Below are positions 36,248 to 46,017 of a stretch of 64,000 bases of DNA, in pieces (position 1 is the first letter of the stretch; each line of letters starts with the position of its first letter). The position numbers and the translations under genes are program-made. The notes under the pieces were generated by a model. The model saw only the letters and a program-made list of their open reading frames with translations, had not been told where the DNA came from and did no database searches. Source of the stretch: JAPLKB01 sp964532465 (GTDB lineage Bacteria; Desulfobacterota; Syntrophorhabdia; Syntrophorhabdales; Syntrophorhabdaceae); NCBI GenBank assembly GCA_964532465.1, contig CAZHHX010000007.1:49576-113575 (forward strand). The letters run 5' to 3'.

Positions 36248-38989
36248 ATGGAAGCAAAAGACGGCATAAAAGCATATCTTCGCGCTTCGATAAAGCTTTT
36301 AAACAGCGCCGCATCATTGTATCTGGCTGTAGGAGTATTATTTTTTACTGCAATCTTAGCCTATTATATAGATTTTACATTCAGCACAACCCAGAAGAAA
36401 CACTTGGAAATACGTATTGGCATAGAAAAAATTGCCGCGCTTAATTCCCAATTTACCAAAGCCCTCTTTGTGGCTGTTATGAACCGTGACCTGCAACATA
36501 CGATCCTCTATGATTCCAAACTGGAAGAGCTTGAAAAAACCGTCAGAGGGATTTCAAAATTATCCCCAAGCAAGGATGTTGCCAAGGCAATTACTGCAAT
36601 TATTGAAGCAAATCAGAGGCTTGACATAATTGAAATGAATTCTCTGAAATTGATGAAAGAGAACAAATGGGAGGAAGCCGGTTCCACTTTATTCAGCAAG
36701 GAATATAACAATGCAAAGCAGGCTTATTTAACCCAGAGCGTTTTTGCAATAAAAAGGATCAATGAAGAACTTGCCGGGGCAGCAAAATACATGGAAAATA
36801 TTGAAAGAATACTTTTTGCAATACGGATTGCCACACTGTTCTTTCTCCTCCTCGTAGGCGTTTTGTTTTCCCGGCGCACCCGATCGGATATGATGGAGCA
36901 GATACGTCTCCGGGGTAAGATAGAAACTTCGAACATTGATCTTGAACAGCGGATCAATGAACGGACAGAAGAGATTCGCCTTTACTCGCAGAAAATGGAA
37001 GAACAGGCAAATCTGGATGCAACCCTCTCAAATCTCAACATTCACCTCCAAAGCGCGCAGAATATGTCAGAGGCTGCAAAATACGCTCTTGACACAATGG
37101 TTGATTTTTTCAAAGCAGCAAGAGGCGCCCTTTATATTCCGGATATGGCGGGAAGATTCCGTCGCAAAGCATCCTATGCCTTTCCTGAAGGAGGAAGCCT
37201 GCCCGATTCTTTCGGTCTCAACGAAGGCACAATAGGTAAATGCGCCCTCAAAGGCGAACAGATTCTCACAGCGCCGGCAGATAAATCATTCTGGATACAT
37301 TTCGGTATCGGCATTGCAGCCCCTCTTCAGGTACTCACCTATCCCTTGAAATCAAGCGACGCCCTTGTGGGAATTGTAGAGCTCTGCCTCATGGAGCCCC
37401 TGTCGGAAAGACAATCCGGATGGCTTGCAAAGGCCTCCGGATCTATCGCTACTGCCCTGAGGATTGCCCGTGAGCGTGAAGAACGTGAGGCTGCCGAAGA
37501 GCGGATACACATGATCCTTGAGTCTACTGATGAAGGTATTTTCGGCATGGATACAGAGGGGTATACGACTTTCATCAACCCCTCCGCCGCTGCCATGCTC
37601 GGTTATAATGAAGAGGATATAATAGGAAAACATTTTCACACTATGTTTCATCATTCCCATGAAGATGGTACTCCATACAATTTTGAGACATGCCTCATGA
37701 GAGCCGCTATGAAGGGGGAGAAACTGCATGCAATTGATATGGAGGTCTTCTGGAGACATGATGGAACCATAATGCCAATCGAATATTCGGCAACTCCCAT
37801 TTATAAAGATAACGAGGTCATAGGATCAGTGGTAAGTTTCCGTGATATTACAGAGAGGAAACGCATTGATGCCATGAAGGTTGAAAAAGAAGTTGCCGAA
37901 GAAGCCGCTATGCGGGCCGAGCAAGCAAGGCAAGCCATGGAACTGGCCCAGGAAGATCTTCGCAGGAATATCCTGGAAATTGAACGTTTTAACAGGCTTG
38001 CTTTAGACCGCGAGAAGCGGGTAATCGAACTTAAGGGGCAAATCAACGAATTGCTGCTTGCCTCAGGCAGGGAGCCTGCCTATAAATCCACTACCGAAGA
38101 ACCGACAACAGGCTCACAGGCAGTCGGGAATCTCAACGAAAAGACCGGGGCAATAACCAAAGCTTTCAGTGAAAACCTTCAGACAGAACATGTAAAAACA
38201 CTGATGGATAATTTTTGCAACGCCGTAAATGTAGCATCAGCAATCATAGACCTGGAAGGCAAAGTGCTCGTAGCCTCACGCTGGCAGCGTCTCTGCACAG
38301 ACTTTCACAGACAAAATGACGGCACATGCAAACGTTGCATAGAAAGCGATACAGAACTGGCACAGAATTTAGAGGCCGGCAAAGAATATACCATTTACAG
38401 ATGCAAGAACGGGCTGATTGATGCAGCCTCTCCCATAATAATTGCCGGTGAGCATGTGGCTAATGTTTTTATCGGGCAGTTTTTCTCTGAAATGCCTGAC
38501 ATGACTTTTTTTAAAAAACAAGCTGAAGAATTTGGTTTCAATGCGACGGAATACTTTGCTGCCGTCAGAGATGTTCCTGTTATTGACGAAGCAAAGCTCC
38601 CTGACATATTAGGGTTCTTGCAAGGGTTTGCAAGATTCGTATCTTTGCTCTCTCTGGAAATTGCCGAAGCAGAAGCCTCTAAGGAGAGAGTGGCTCAAGA
38701 GCGCGAGGCAGCTTTAAGTCTTGCAGAGGATGCTGTTCAGGCCAGGGCTCAACTGGCAGAGTATCAGACCGGTCTTGAAACGATTATCAATGAGAGAACA
38801 GAAGAATTAGAGCAACGCGCCGGGGAGCTGGAAGAATTCAACAAGGTTATGATAGGGCGGGAAACACGGGTAATCGAACTGAAGGAGGAGATCAACACAT
38901 TGTGTATCAAACTCGGGCAGCCTCCAATCTATCCCCCGGTCTGGGACGAATCGTCCGAAACATTAATTGATAAAGGCAAGGGGGTTTGA
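36248..38989 (+). CDS. Membrane sensor with GAF, PAS and PocR domains, no kinase domain
   Basis: A 913-residue protein. Two membrane helices (about 17-38 and 190-208) enclose a roughly 150-residue helical periplasmic part, then coiled coil, GAF (255-407), PAS (417-537), coiled coil, PocR ligand domain (645-805, with ASRWQRLCTDFHRQ and the Cys-rich GTCKRCIESD), and a terminal coiled coil. There is no HisKA or ATPase. The motif RVIELKGQINELL occurs before PocR and RVIELKEEINTLC near the C-terminus; both match the tails of two neighbouring sensors. PocR domains bind small hydrophobic or diol-derived ligands in known regulators. ATG 36248 has GGAG 9 bases upstream. It must signal through a partner protein. 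Confidence 0.85.
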   Translation: MEAKDGIKAYLRASIKLLNSAASLYLAVGVLFFTAILAYYIDFTFSTTQKKHLEIRIGIEKIAALNSQFTKALFVAVMNRDLQHTILYDSKLEELEKTVRGISKLSPSKDVAKAITAIIEANQRLDIIEMNSLKLMKENKWEEAGSTLFSKEYNNAKQAYLTQSVFAIKRINEELAGAAKYMENIERILFAIRIATLFFLLLVGVLFSRRTRSDMMEQIRLRGKIETSNIDLEQRINERTEEIRLYSQKMEEQANLDATLSNLNIHLQSAQNMSEAAKYALDTMVDFFKAARGALYIPDMAGRFRRKASYAFPEGGSLPDSFGLNEGTIGKCALKGEQILTAPADKSFWIHFGIGIAAPLQVLTYPLKSSDALVGIVELCLMEPLSERQSGWLAKASGSIATALRIAREREEREAAEERIHMILESTDEGIFGMDTEGYTTFINPSAAAMLGYNEEDIIGKHFHTMFHHSHEDGTPYNFETCLMRAAMKGEKLHAIDMEVFWRHDGTIMPIEYSATPIYKDNEVIGSVVSFRDITERKRIDAMKVEKEVAEEAAMRAEQARQAMELAQEDLRRNILEIERFNRLALDREKRVIELKGQINELLLASGREPAYKSTTEEPTTGSQAVGNLNEKTGAITKAFSENLQTEHVKTLMDNFCNAVNVASAIIDLEGKVLVASRWQRLCTDFHRQNDGTCKRCIESDTELAQNLEAGKEYTIYRCKNGLIDAASPIIIAGEHVANVFIGQFFSEMPDMTFFKKQAEEFGFNATEYFAAVRDVPVIDEAKLPDILGFLQGFARFVSLLSLEIAEAEASKERVAQEREAALSLAEDAVQARAQLAEYQTGLETIINERTEELEQRAGELEEFNKVMIGRETRVIELKEEINTLCIKLGQPPIYPPVWDESSETLIDKGKGV

Positions 38990-38991
38990 AA

Positions 38992-41184
38992 ATGAAAAAC
39001 CCTGCACAACAAAAGAAAAACGCCGCCGGCATTACGCTCTTTGTCTGGGTTCTGGCAGTTATATGGAGTATTATTGTTGCTGCATCGGCTCTATGGAATA
39101 TACACCAGTCAAATAAGCGTTCATATGAAATGGCGCTTATTGAAGCAAAAAATTCCTACAAAAAAGATATCGCATACCGCCGGTGGAATGCCATGCAAGG
39201 CATTGTCTATGTCCCGACAACAGAATATACACCTCCCAACCCCTATCTTACCGTTCCCGAGCGAGACGTTGTCACAAAAGACGGAAAGCGCCTTACCATG
39301 GTAAATCCTGCTTATATGACACGACAGGTATTCGAATTAATGCAAAAGGATTTGGGTGTGCTGGGACATATTACAAGTCTGAATCCGATCCGTCCCGAGA
39401 ATAAACCCGATCTCTGGGAAACAAGGACTCTTCAATTATTTAATCAGGGAAGGAAGGAATTCAGTTCCGTTGAAAAGATCAACAACAAAATATACCTGCG
39501 CTACATGGCGCCTCTTATAACAGAAAAACCCTGCCTGAAATGCCATGCTTCTCAAGGGTACCGTGAAGGAGAAATCCGCGGCGGCATAAGTGTTTCTGTA
39601 CCAATGGATGTTTTTAAGGCTATTGCACGGAAAGATATTTTATGGCGTGCAATAACCCATGGGCTGCTGTGGCTTATCGGATTGGGAGTCCTTGCAGCGG
39701 GGTCGCGTCGGGTTATGAGGAGTGAAAATGAACGGAACCGGATCGAAGAGCATCTTCAATTATCAGAGAAGAAATACCGGAATATTTTTGAGAACGCTGT
39801 TGAGGGTATGTTTCAGGTTGCTCCTGAGGGATATTTTATAAGCATAAACCCCGCGCTTGCCTCAATGCACGGGTATGACTCGCCTGAAGAGATGACAAAA
39901 TCAGTTACGGACGCAGGTAAACAATTGTATGTAAATCCCGAAGACAGAATCCGCTATAAAGATATGTTGGAAAAGGAGGGGAAAGCAGAAAATTTTGAAG
40001 TGCAACTTCGCAAAAAAGACGGCTCTGTCATATGGGCTTCCCTGAATTCCCGGGCCGTAAAAGACTCAACAGGAAAAATTCTCTATTTCGAAGGCATAGT
40101 CCAGGATGTCACCGCCCATAAAGAGGCGGAAGAGGCTTTAGTGAAATATTCACAGGAAGTTACCGATCTGTATAATAATGCGCCCTGTGGATATCATTCG
40201 TTGAGCCTTGATGGTACATTTGTGAATATTAATGATACGGAGTTGGCATGGATCGGATATAGCCGGGATGAAATTATGGAAAGGAAAAAATTCAGCGATC
40301 TCCTCACCGCAGATAGTTTTTCCGCTTCACAGACCGATTTCAGAAGGCTTCAGGAGCAAGGCTGGATAAAAGACATCGAGTATGAGATGATCCGAAAGGA
40401 CGGCACTGTTTTTCCTGTGCTCCTCAATTCAACACTGATAAAGGATAAAGACGGCAATTTTATCATGAGCCGAACTACGATATTTGATATAACCGAACTT
40501 AAAAGGGCTGAAAAAGAATTGCACCTCCTTAACGAGACACTGGAACAGCGGGTCCAGTCAAGGACCGAAGAAATGAAACAAGCCAGGCGCGCGGCTCTGA
40601 GCATGATGCAGGATGCGGATAAAGAGCGGGAACGGGTCAAAGAAGCAATGGAGAAACTGCGTGAATCCAGCGAACAGCTTCAGGTGCTCTCAAGCGCTGT
40701 TGAACAGAGCCCATCATCGGTCATGATTACGGACAGGGAAGGACGGATAGAGTACGTTAATCCGAAATTTGAACAATTGACGGGATACGTCTCTCAAGAG
40801 GCAATAGGGAATACTCCGCGAATTCTCAAATCAGGAGTGCATGAAGAAGAATTTTACAATAACCTCTGGAAGACAATTTTAAGCGGGAAAGAATGGCATG
40901 GAGATGTTTGCAATCAAAAGAAAAATGGTGAATTATATTGGGAACAGGCCTCTATTTCAGCGGTTTTGAATCAGTCAGGAGAAATTTCTTACTTTGTTTC
41001 AGTAAGAGAAGATATATCAGAGCGTAAACGCATGGACGAGGAATTAAAGGAACACATGGAAGAACTGGAACGGTTCAGCCGCCTGACTTATGATCGTGAA
41101 GAGCGGATGATTCAGTTGAAGGAGGAGATCAATACACTTCTGGAACAGATGGGCAGGGAGAAAAAGTATAAAATCGTTGAGTAA
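38992..41184 (+). CDS. c-type heme (Tll0287-like) PAS sensor, no kinase domain
   Basis: A 730-residue protein. Transmembrane helices at about 12-33 and 221-240 enclose a periplasmic Tll0287-like (DUF3365) domain with PCLKCHASQGY, where Cys181, Cys184 and His185 form a CXXCH heme attachment site. Three PAS units follow (about 257-380, 385-503, 563-680) separated by coiled coils, and the C-terminus carries ERMIQLKEEINTLLEQMG. No kinase or cyclase domain is present. The family is thought to sense redox state or gas ligands at heme. ATG 38992 has AGGGGG upstream. Heme attachment would need the CcsA pathway encoded earlier in the window. Confidence 0.86.
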   Translation: MKNPAQQKKNAAGITLFVWVLAVIWSIIVAASALWNIHQSNKRSYEMALIEAKNSYKKDIAYRRWNAMQGIVYVPTTEYTPPNPYLTVPERDVVTKDGKRLTMVNPAYMTRQVFELMQKDLGVLGHITSLNPIRPENKPDLWETRTLQLFNQGRKEFSSVEKINNKIYLRYMAPLITEKPCLKCHASQGYREGEIRGGISVSVPMDVFKAIARKDILWRAITHGLLWLIGLGVLAAGSRRVMRSENERNRIEEHLQLSEKKYRNIFENAVEGMFQVAPEGYFISINPALASMHGYDSPEEMTKSVTDAGKQLYVNPEDRIRYKDMLEKEGKAENFEVQLRKKDGSVIWASLNSRAVKDSTGKILYFEGIVQDVTAHKEAEEALVKYSQEVTDLYNNAPCGYHSLSLDGTFVNINDTELAWIGYSRDEIMERKKFSDLLTADSFSASQTDFRRLQEQGWIKDIEYEMIRKDGTVFPVLLNSTLIKDKDGNFIMSRTTIFDITELKRAEKELHLLNETLEQRVQSRTEEMKQARRAALSMMQDADKERERVKEAMEKLRESSEQLQVLSSAVEQSPSSVMITDREGRIEYVNPKFEQLTGYVSQEAIGNTPRILKSGVHEEEFYNNLWKTILSGKEWHGDVCNQKKNGELYWEQASISAVLNQSGEISYFVSVREDISERKRMDEELKEHMEELERFSRLTYDREERMIQLKEEINTLLEQMGREKKYKIVE

Positions 41185-41214
41185 AGACAGACAAAAATCA
41201 TTAAGGAGGAAATC

Positions 41215-41742
41215 ATGTTTAAAGAAGAAAGAGATGAATCAATGTTTGAATGGAATATGATCGGCGATATCGGGGCGGGGCGGCCCAATCTTGGGGCAAC
41301 CATGGATGTGGCAGTCTACCGGCTCATGCAGTTCACCCTGAGGGATGCCATCATACAGGAGTTCGGCGCTGAAACTGCCGACCGTATCTTTTTTAAGGCC
41401 GGAGAACAGGCAGGGAGGGAACTCTTCAAGGCTTTGATTACCCAGAAAACCGATTTCAACGCCTTTGTCAAAGAATTGGAGGATCTTCTTGCTCTGTTAA
41501 AAATAGGAATTTTGAGGTTCGAGAAGGCCGATCTTAATAAAATGGAATTCACCCTCACCGTTGCCGAGGACCTTGACTGTTCAGGCCTGCCGGTATGCGA
41601 CGAAAATATATGCACTTACGACGAAGGGTTTATCACCGGACTTCTTCTGGAGTTTTCCGGAAAAAAATTCGATGTAAAAGAAGTTGATTGCTGGTGTTCA
41701 GGCGACAGAGTATGCCGGTTCGACATTAAACCGGCAGCATAA
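41215..41742 (+). CDS. V4R-domain protein
   Basis: A 175-residue protein. After a short N-terminus it has the V4R fold: LRDAIIQEFGAETADRIFFK helix, hydrophobic core, and the signature GFITGLLLEF with DCWCSGDRVCRFDI at the end. V4R domains bind small hydrophobic ligands in regulators such as those for aromatic compounds. A strong AAGGAGG precedes ATG 41215. The kinase gene starts 12 bases later, so the pair is probably a ligand receptor with its kinase. Confidence 0.85.
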   Translation: MFKEERDESMFEWNMIGDIGAGRPNLGATMDVAVYRLMQFTLRDAIIQEFGAETADRIFFKAGEQAGRELFKALITQKTDFNAFVKELEDLLALLKIGILRFEKADLNKMEFTLTVAEDLDCSGLPVCDENICTYDEGFITGLLLEFSGKKFDVKEVDCWCSGDRVCRFDIKPAA

Positions 41743-41754
41743 GGAAATGATAGA

Positions 41755-44202
41755 GTGATCCAGGTCGAAGAGGGCTATTTAGATAAGATAACGGAGGTTT
41801 TTTACCTGATTCTCAAGGGTAAAAAGCCTGTGTCTATAGATCTGCCCGAAGATTTCCCCGACAATGAAATCAAACAGGTCGTAACATATGCCAATAAATT
41901 TATTGCCGAGTATAACAGCATGGCTGAGATCGGCCACCATATGGCGCGGGGAGATCTCAGCCATGACCCGCCTAAATCAAATCTGGCTATTGCCCAATCC
42001 ATTAAGGCGCTCCAGGCCAGCCTGAAACATCTTACATGGACCACAAAGCAGATTGCCCAGGGAGATTTCAGCCAGAAGGTCAGTTTTATGGGTGAGTTTT
42101 CTGAAGCCTTCAACAGTATGACCCAACAGTTGCAGGATGCCTTTCAGGAACTTGAAAAATCAAAAAAGGAGCTCCAGGGTCAGGTAAATGAACTGGCCAA
42201 GGCCAGAAAAGCAATGCTTAACATTTTAGAAGACCTGGAAGTCTCAAGGGAAGCTGCTGAATCTGCCACCAAAGCCAAATCCGACTTCTTAGCCAATATG
42301 TCCCATGAAATCAGAACCCCTATGAATGCTATCATAGGCATGTCCCACCTTGCCTTGAAAACAGACCTCAATCCCAAACAGAGAGACTACATTACAAAGA
42401 CCAACGGCGCTGCCATATCCCTTCTGGGAATTATCAACGATATTCTTGACTTCTCCAAGATAGAGGCGGGAAAACTTTCCATGGAGCATATCCCCTTCAA
42501 TCTTAACGAAGTATTGAATAACATTACTACCGTTGTAGGAGTTAAAGTACATGACAAGGGTCTTGAGCTTCTCTTTGACGTAGGTCAGGATGTACCTATG
42601 GGCCTTGTCGGCGACTCGTTAAGGGTCAACCAGGTTATTACCAACCTTATGGGCAATTCCGTTAAGTTTACCGACAAGGGACAGGTAACCCTCAGAATAG
42701 AGAAACTGGAAGGCGCGGAAGAGAAGGCAAAGCTCAAGTTCTCTGTATTAGATACAGGTATCGGCATGACCCCCGAACAATGTAGTAAACTCTTCCAGGC
42801 CTTTACCCAGGCAGACAGCTCTACAACCCGCAAGTATGGCGGTACAGGTCTTGGTCTTACCATCTCGAAAAAACTTGTCGAAATGATGGATGGAGAGATA
42901 TGGGTAGAGAGTGAATACGGCAAGGGTTCAGCATTCATCTTTACTGCATGGTTCGGATTGTCAGGAGATGAATCAATCATAGAGGAGGCCGCCTCTGCAG
43001 AAGGATACTCCATCCAGGGCATGAAGATACTCCTTACCGAAGATAATGAAATAAACCAGCAGATTGCCATGGAACTTATGGAATCAATAGGCGCCCATAT
43101 TACAGTAGCGAATAACGGAAAGGAATCCGTTGATATTCTCGAATCTTCTCCTGACAATACCTTCGATGTAGTTCTTATGGATCTCCAGATGCCTGTCATG
43201 GACGGGTATGAGGCAACAAAACGCTTAAGAGCCAATCCCCGTTTCGATAAGCTTCCCATATTTGCCATGACCGCCCATGCCATGGTAGAGGAAAGAGAAA
43301 AAACCCAGGCTCTCGGCATGCAAGAGCATATTACCAAACCCATTGATCCTGACGCTCTCTTTGCAACACTGACAAAGTATTACATAAAGCGGGATGCGGG
43401 TTGCGAGTTACGAGTTACGGGTCACGGGTTACGAGATGCGGGTAGTGAGATACGGGGCCTGTCCTCGTCTAACGAGGGTACGTGTTTAGAAGCAGAGAAC
43501 GTAAGTTCCCAGTCTCAAGTCTCAAGTCCCCAACTCGCAACTCGCAACTCGCAACTCGCAACTCGCAACCCGCAACTCGCAACCCGCAACTCGCAACCCG
43601 CAACCCCTGACGCTCTCCCTGTTATCTCCGGTCTTGACACTGCCTCAGGCCTAAAGCGTACTGCCAATAATGTAAAGCTCTACCGGAAGATACTCGTCCA
43701 GTATGCGGAAGGTCAAAAGGATGCTGTTAAAAACATCCGTGCTTCCCTTGCTGCAGGTGAGAAAGAGGATGCTGAAAGAGCAGCTCATACAACCAAGGGC
43801 GTCTCCGGAAATATAGGCGCATCAGAAGTCCAGGAAAGGGCTGCTGTTGTTGAGGCTGCCATCAGGAATAACGAACCTTTGGAAGCTCTTGAACCAAAGC
43901 TCCTGGTCCTTGATGAAGTCCTCTCAATAATGGTCAGTTCCTTGAGCGCTTCCCTTGGGGTTGCAACAGAGGCCCCTGTATCATCTCCTTCAGGCAATCC
44001 GGTAAAGGGGAAGACAGTTCTTGAAAAACTGATAAAGCTCCTTGAGAACTCTGATTCCGATGCAGGAGAACTTTTTGAGAATAACCGGGAAGATCTCTTG
44101 TCTGTCATGCCTTCATCCAAACTTGATGCAGTGGGGAGGGCTATAGAGGGGTATGATTTTGAAGAGGCTGAAAGGATATGCATGAGTGTGATTAAAGGAT
44201 AG
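41755..44202 (+). CDS. Soluble hybrid histidine kinase with receiver and HPt
   Basis: An 815-residue protein with no membrane helix. An N-terminal region contains a HAMP-like segment (about 70-130, IAQGDFSQKVSFMGEFSEAF), then coiled coil, HisKA with His184 in SHEIRTPMNAII, HATPase (about 290-400, GGTGLGLTISKKL), REC with Asp476, a low-complexity linker (about 548-619), HPt with His678 and a conserved tail. The linker is encoded by an 11-fold heptamer repeat and its inverted counterpart (see repeat entry). It starts at GTG 41755 after AAGGAAA and probably receives its signal from the adjacent V4R protein. Confidence 0.9.
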   Translation: MIQVEEGYLDKITEVFYLILKGKKPVSIDLPEDFPDNEIKQVVTYANKFIAEYNSMAEIGHHMARGDLSHDPPKSNLAIAQSIKALQASLKHLTWTTKQIAQGDFSQKVSFMGEFSEAFNSMTQQLQDAFQELEKSKKELQGQVNELAKARKAMLNILEDLEVSREAAESATKAKSDFLANMSHEIRTPMNAIIGMSHLALKTDLNPKQRDYITKTNGAAISLLGIINDILDFSKIEAGKLSMEHIPFNLNEVLNNITTVVGVKVHDKGLELLFDVGQDVPMGLVGDSLRVNQVITNLMGNSVKFTDKGQVTLRIEKLEGAEEKAKLKFSVLDTGIGMTPEQCSKLFQAFTQADSSTTRKYGGTGLGLTISKKLVEMMDGEIWVESEYGKGSAFIFTAWFGLSGDESIIEEAASAEGYSIQGMKILLTEDNEINQQIAMELMESIGAHITVANNGKESVDILESSPDNTFDVVLMDLQMPVMDGYEATKRLRANPRFDKLPIFAMTAHAMVEEREKTQALGMQEHITKPIDPDALFATLTKYYIKRDAGCELRVTGHGLRDAGSEIRGLSSSNEGTCLEAENVSSQSQVSSPQLATRNSQLATRNPQLATRNSQPATPDALPVISGLDTASGLKRTANNVKLYRKILVQYAEGQKDAVKNIRASLAAGEKEDAERAAHTTKGVSGNIGASEVQERAAVVEAAIRNNEPLEALEPKLLVLDEVLSIMVSSLSASLGVATEAPVSSPSGNPVKGKTVLEKLIKLLENSDSDAGELFENNREDLLSVMPSSKLDAVGRAIEGYDFEEAERICMSVIKG
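43396..43607. repeat. Heptamer tandem repeat and inverted counterpart inside a kinase gene
   Basis: Positions 43531-43607 hold eleven copies of CAACYCN-type heptamers (mostly CAACTCG and CAACCCG). Positions 43396-43450 hold the complementary pattern (GGGTTGCGAGTTACGAGTTA and on), so the two flanks can pair across about 80 bases. In the reading frame three heptamers encode a seven-residue unit, giving repeats such as QLATRNS and QLATRNP. The stretch lies exactly between REC and HPt. Confidence 0.88.
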
Positions 44203-44289
44203 CTTAAAAAAACCGTAAGGACGCAAGACGAGGCGAAGTGAATGAACAAACATCCGAGCGAAGTAAGGAAGCATGACAAGGAGAGAAAA

Positions 44290-45987
44290 ATGAGGCCGAA
44301 TAAAAAGGTTATTGTGAAAAGCGAATGGATAATGCTTATCCTTTTTGTGGTCTCTGTATCGTTCCTTTCAGCTTTTACTGCACATAGTCAAAATGAGCAG
44401 AAAATATCCGGTGATGTTTCTTCCATTCCTGATTTGACAGCAGAGGAACGTGCTTTTCTTGCAGGTAGGCAGATACGTCTGGGGGTGGATTCGGCCCGTC
44501 CTCCCTTTGAATATGTTGATGAGAAGGGTAGTTATTCCGGCATCAGCGCGGGTTTTATTGAGGACTGCGCGAAACGTCTTGGTATTGTCATAGGAACAGT
44601 ACCGGGGCTGACCGTTAGTGGAGCCATTGATAGAGTAAAGTCCGGTGAGGTAGATGTAGTCCCCAAAGTCACACCTACGCCTGAGCGCGGGAAGCACCTT
44701 CTATTCACCCAGGCTTATGTGACATTTCCATCGGTTATTATTTCCCGCAAAGACGCGCGCTTTATAGGCGGACTTGATGATCTTCACGGACTCAAAATAG
44801 GCGTTCTTAAAGGGCTGGTTGTTGAGGAACTCCTCAAACGGGACCATCCTCAACTGCCGCTTATTACCTTGTCTGATATCAAGACAGCCCTCCTTGATCT
44901 CTCAACCGGCAAAATTGATGTCTTCGTGGACAACCTGGGGACAGCATCCTACAACATTGAGAAGCTTGGCTTGACCAACCTGAAGATCGCTGCTCCCACA
45001 CCTTACAATCACGATCTGGCTTTTGGCGTCAGGAAAGATATGCCCCTTCTGAGGTCTGCCCTCGATAAGGCATTGTCAAGTATGTCCAACCAGGAAAAGA
45101 CGGCAATAAAAGGGAAATGGCTTTCCATTTCCTATCAAAGGGATATTGACTGGAAGACTGTGGGACCTATCGGAGCAGTGTTGCTGGCCTTAGTTGTCTT
45201 TGTTGTGTTATGGAATCGCCGTTTGAGGCGGGCGATGGGGGATCGTGAGCGTGTTCAGGAAGAACTCAGAGAAAATGCCCGGATACTTGAGTCCCGCAGT
45301 GCAATCAAAGCGAAGCTCTCCCTGATAGCCACAGAACTGCAAAAGTCAACGAGCTTTGAGGAACTGGCCCAAACCTTCATGTCTCAGGCAGCGCCCCTGA
45401 CAGGTGCGCACTATGGCGCATTCTATCTTCTGGATGAAGAAAAGGGACTTTTGCGGGCCCAGGGTGGATATGGACGTATAGAGGAAGAAGCCGGAAGCCG
45501 TCATTTTGAAATCGGCCAGGGCCTGGTAGGGCAGTGCGCCCTGAAAAAAATGCCTCTTCGCATTATTGACTCCAGGGGCAGTCACATCCGGATCACCTGG
45601 GGGAATGGGCATATTGATCCCTGTGAGATATTGTTGCTGCCTGTTCTGCAAAGGGATCAGGTTCTGGCAGTAATAGAATTGGCTGCCATGAAACCCTTTG
45701 ACACGGAACAGCAGTCACTCCTGGAAGAACTTATGCCGACAGTAGCCTTGAATCTTGAAATCCTTCGAAGAAATCTGATGACCGGGGAACTGCTTGCAAA
45801 GAGCGAGACCCAACGTCAGGAACTGGAAGCACGCGGAGCGGCGCTGACAAAAACAGCTCAGGAGATTGAAGATTCTAATAAAGCAATGAACGGATGTGAG
45901 TTGCAGGTAATCCGGTTGAAAAAAGAAATTAATTCGCTTTTAAAGCAGATGGGCAAAAAGGAGAAATATACGACCGCTGATGAATAG
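44290..45987 (+). CDS. SBP-GAF membrane sensor, no kinase domain
   Basis: A 565-residue protein. An N-terminal membrane helix (about 12-31) is followed by one periplasmic SBP_bac_3 domain (about 50-290, IRLGVDSARPPFEYVDEKGS), a transmembrane helix (about 295-315), coiled coil, a GAF domain (about 345-500) and a C-terminal coiled coil ending VIRLKKEINSLLKQMG. No catalytic output is present. The SBP domain is closely related to the second SBP of the 31285 kinase. I chose ATG 44290 because AAGGAGAG lies just upstream; an in-frame ATG at 44242 is weaker. Confidence 0.85.
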   Translation: MRPNKKVIVKSEWIMLILFVVSVSFLSAFTAHSQNEQKISGDVSSIPDLTAEERAFLAGRQIRLGVDSARPPFEYVDEKGSYSGISAGFIEDCAKRLGIVIGTVPGLTVSGAIDRVKSGEVDVVPKVTPTPERGKHLLFTQAYVTFPSVIISRKDARFIGGLDDLHGLKIGVLKGLVVEELLKRDHPQLPLITLSDIKTALLDLSTGKIDVFVDNLGTASYNIEKLGLTNLKIAAPTPYNHDLAFGVRKDMPLLRSALDKALSSMSNQEKTAIKGKWLSISYQRDIDWKTVGPIGAVLLALVVFVVLWNRRLRRAMGDRERVQEELRENARILESRSAIKAKLSLIATELQKSTSFEELAQTFMSQAAPLTGAHYGAFYLLDEEKGLLRAQGGYGRIEEEAGSRHFEIGQGLVGQCALKKMPLRIIDSRGSHIRITWGNGHIDPCEILLLPVLQRDQVLAVIELAAMKPFDTEQQSLLEELMPTVALNLEILRRNLMTGELLAKSETQRQELEARGAALTKTAQEIEDSNKAMNGCELQVIRLKKEINSLLKQMGKKEKYTTADE

Positions 45988-46017
45988 GAATACACTCCTC
46001 TTCGGGGCGATTTGATA

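Noticed and set aside
43531..43607. CRISPR array
   Set aside because: Units are 7 bases with no spacers and lie within a kinase reading frame.
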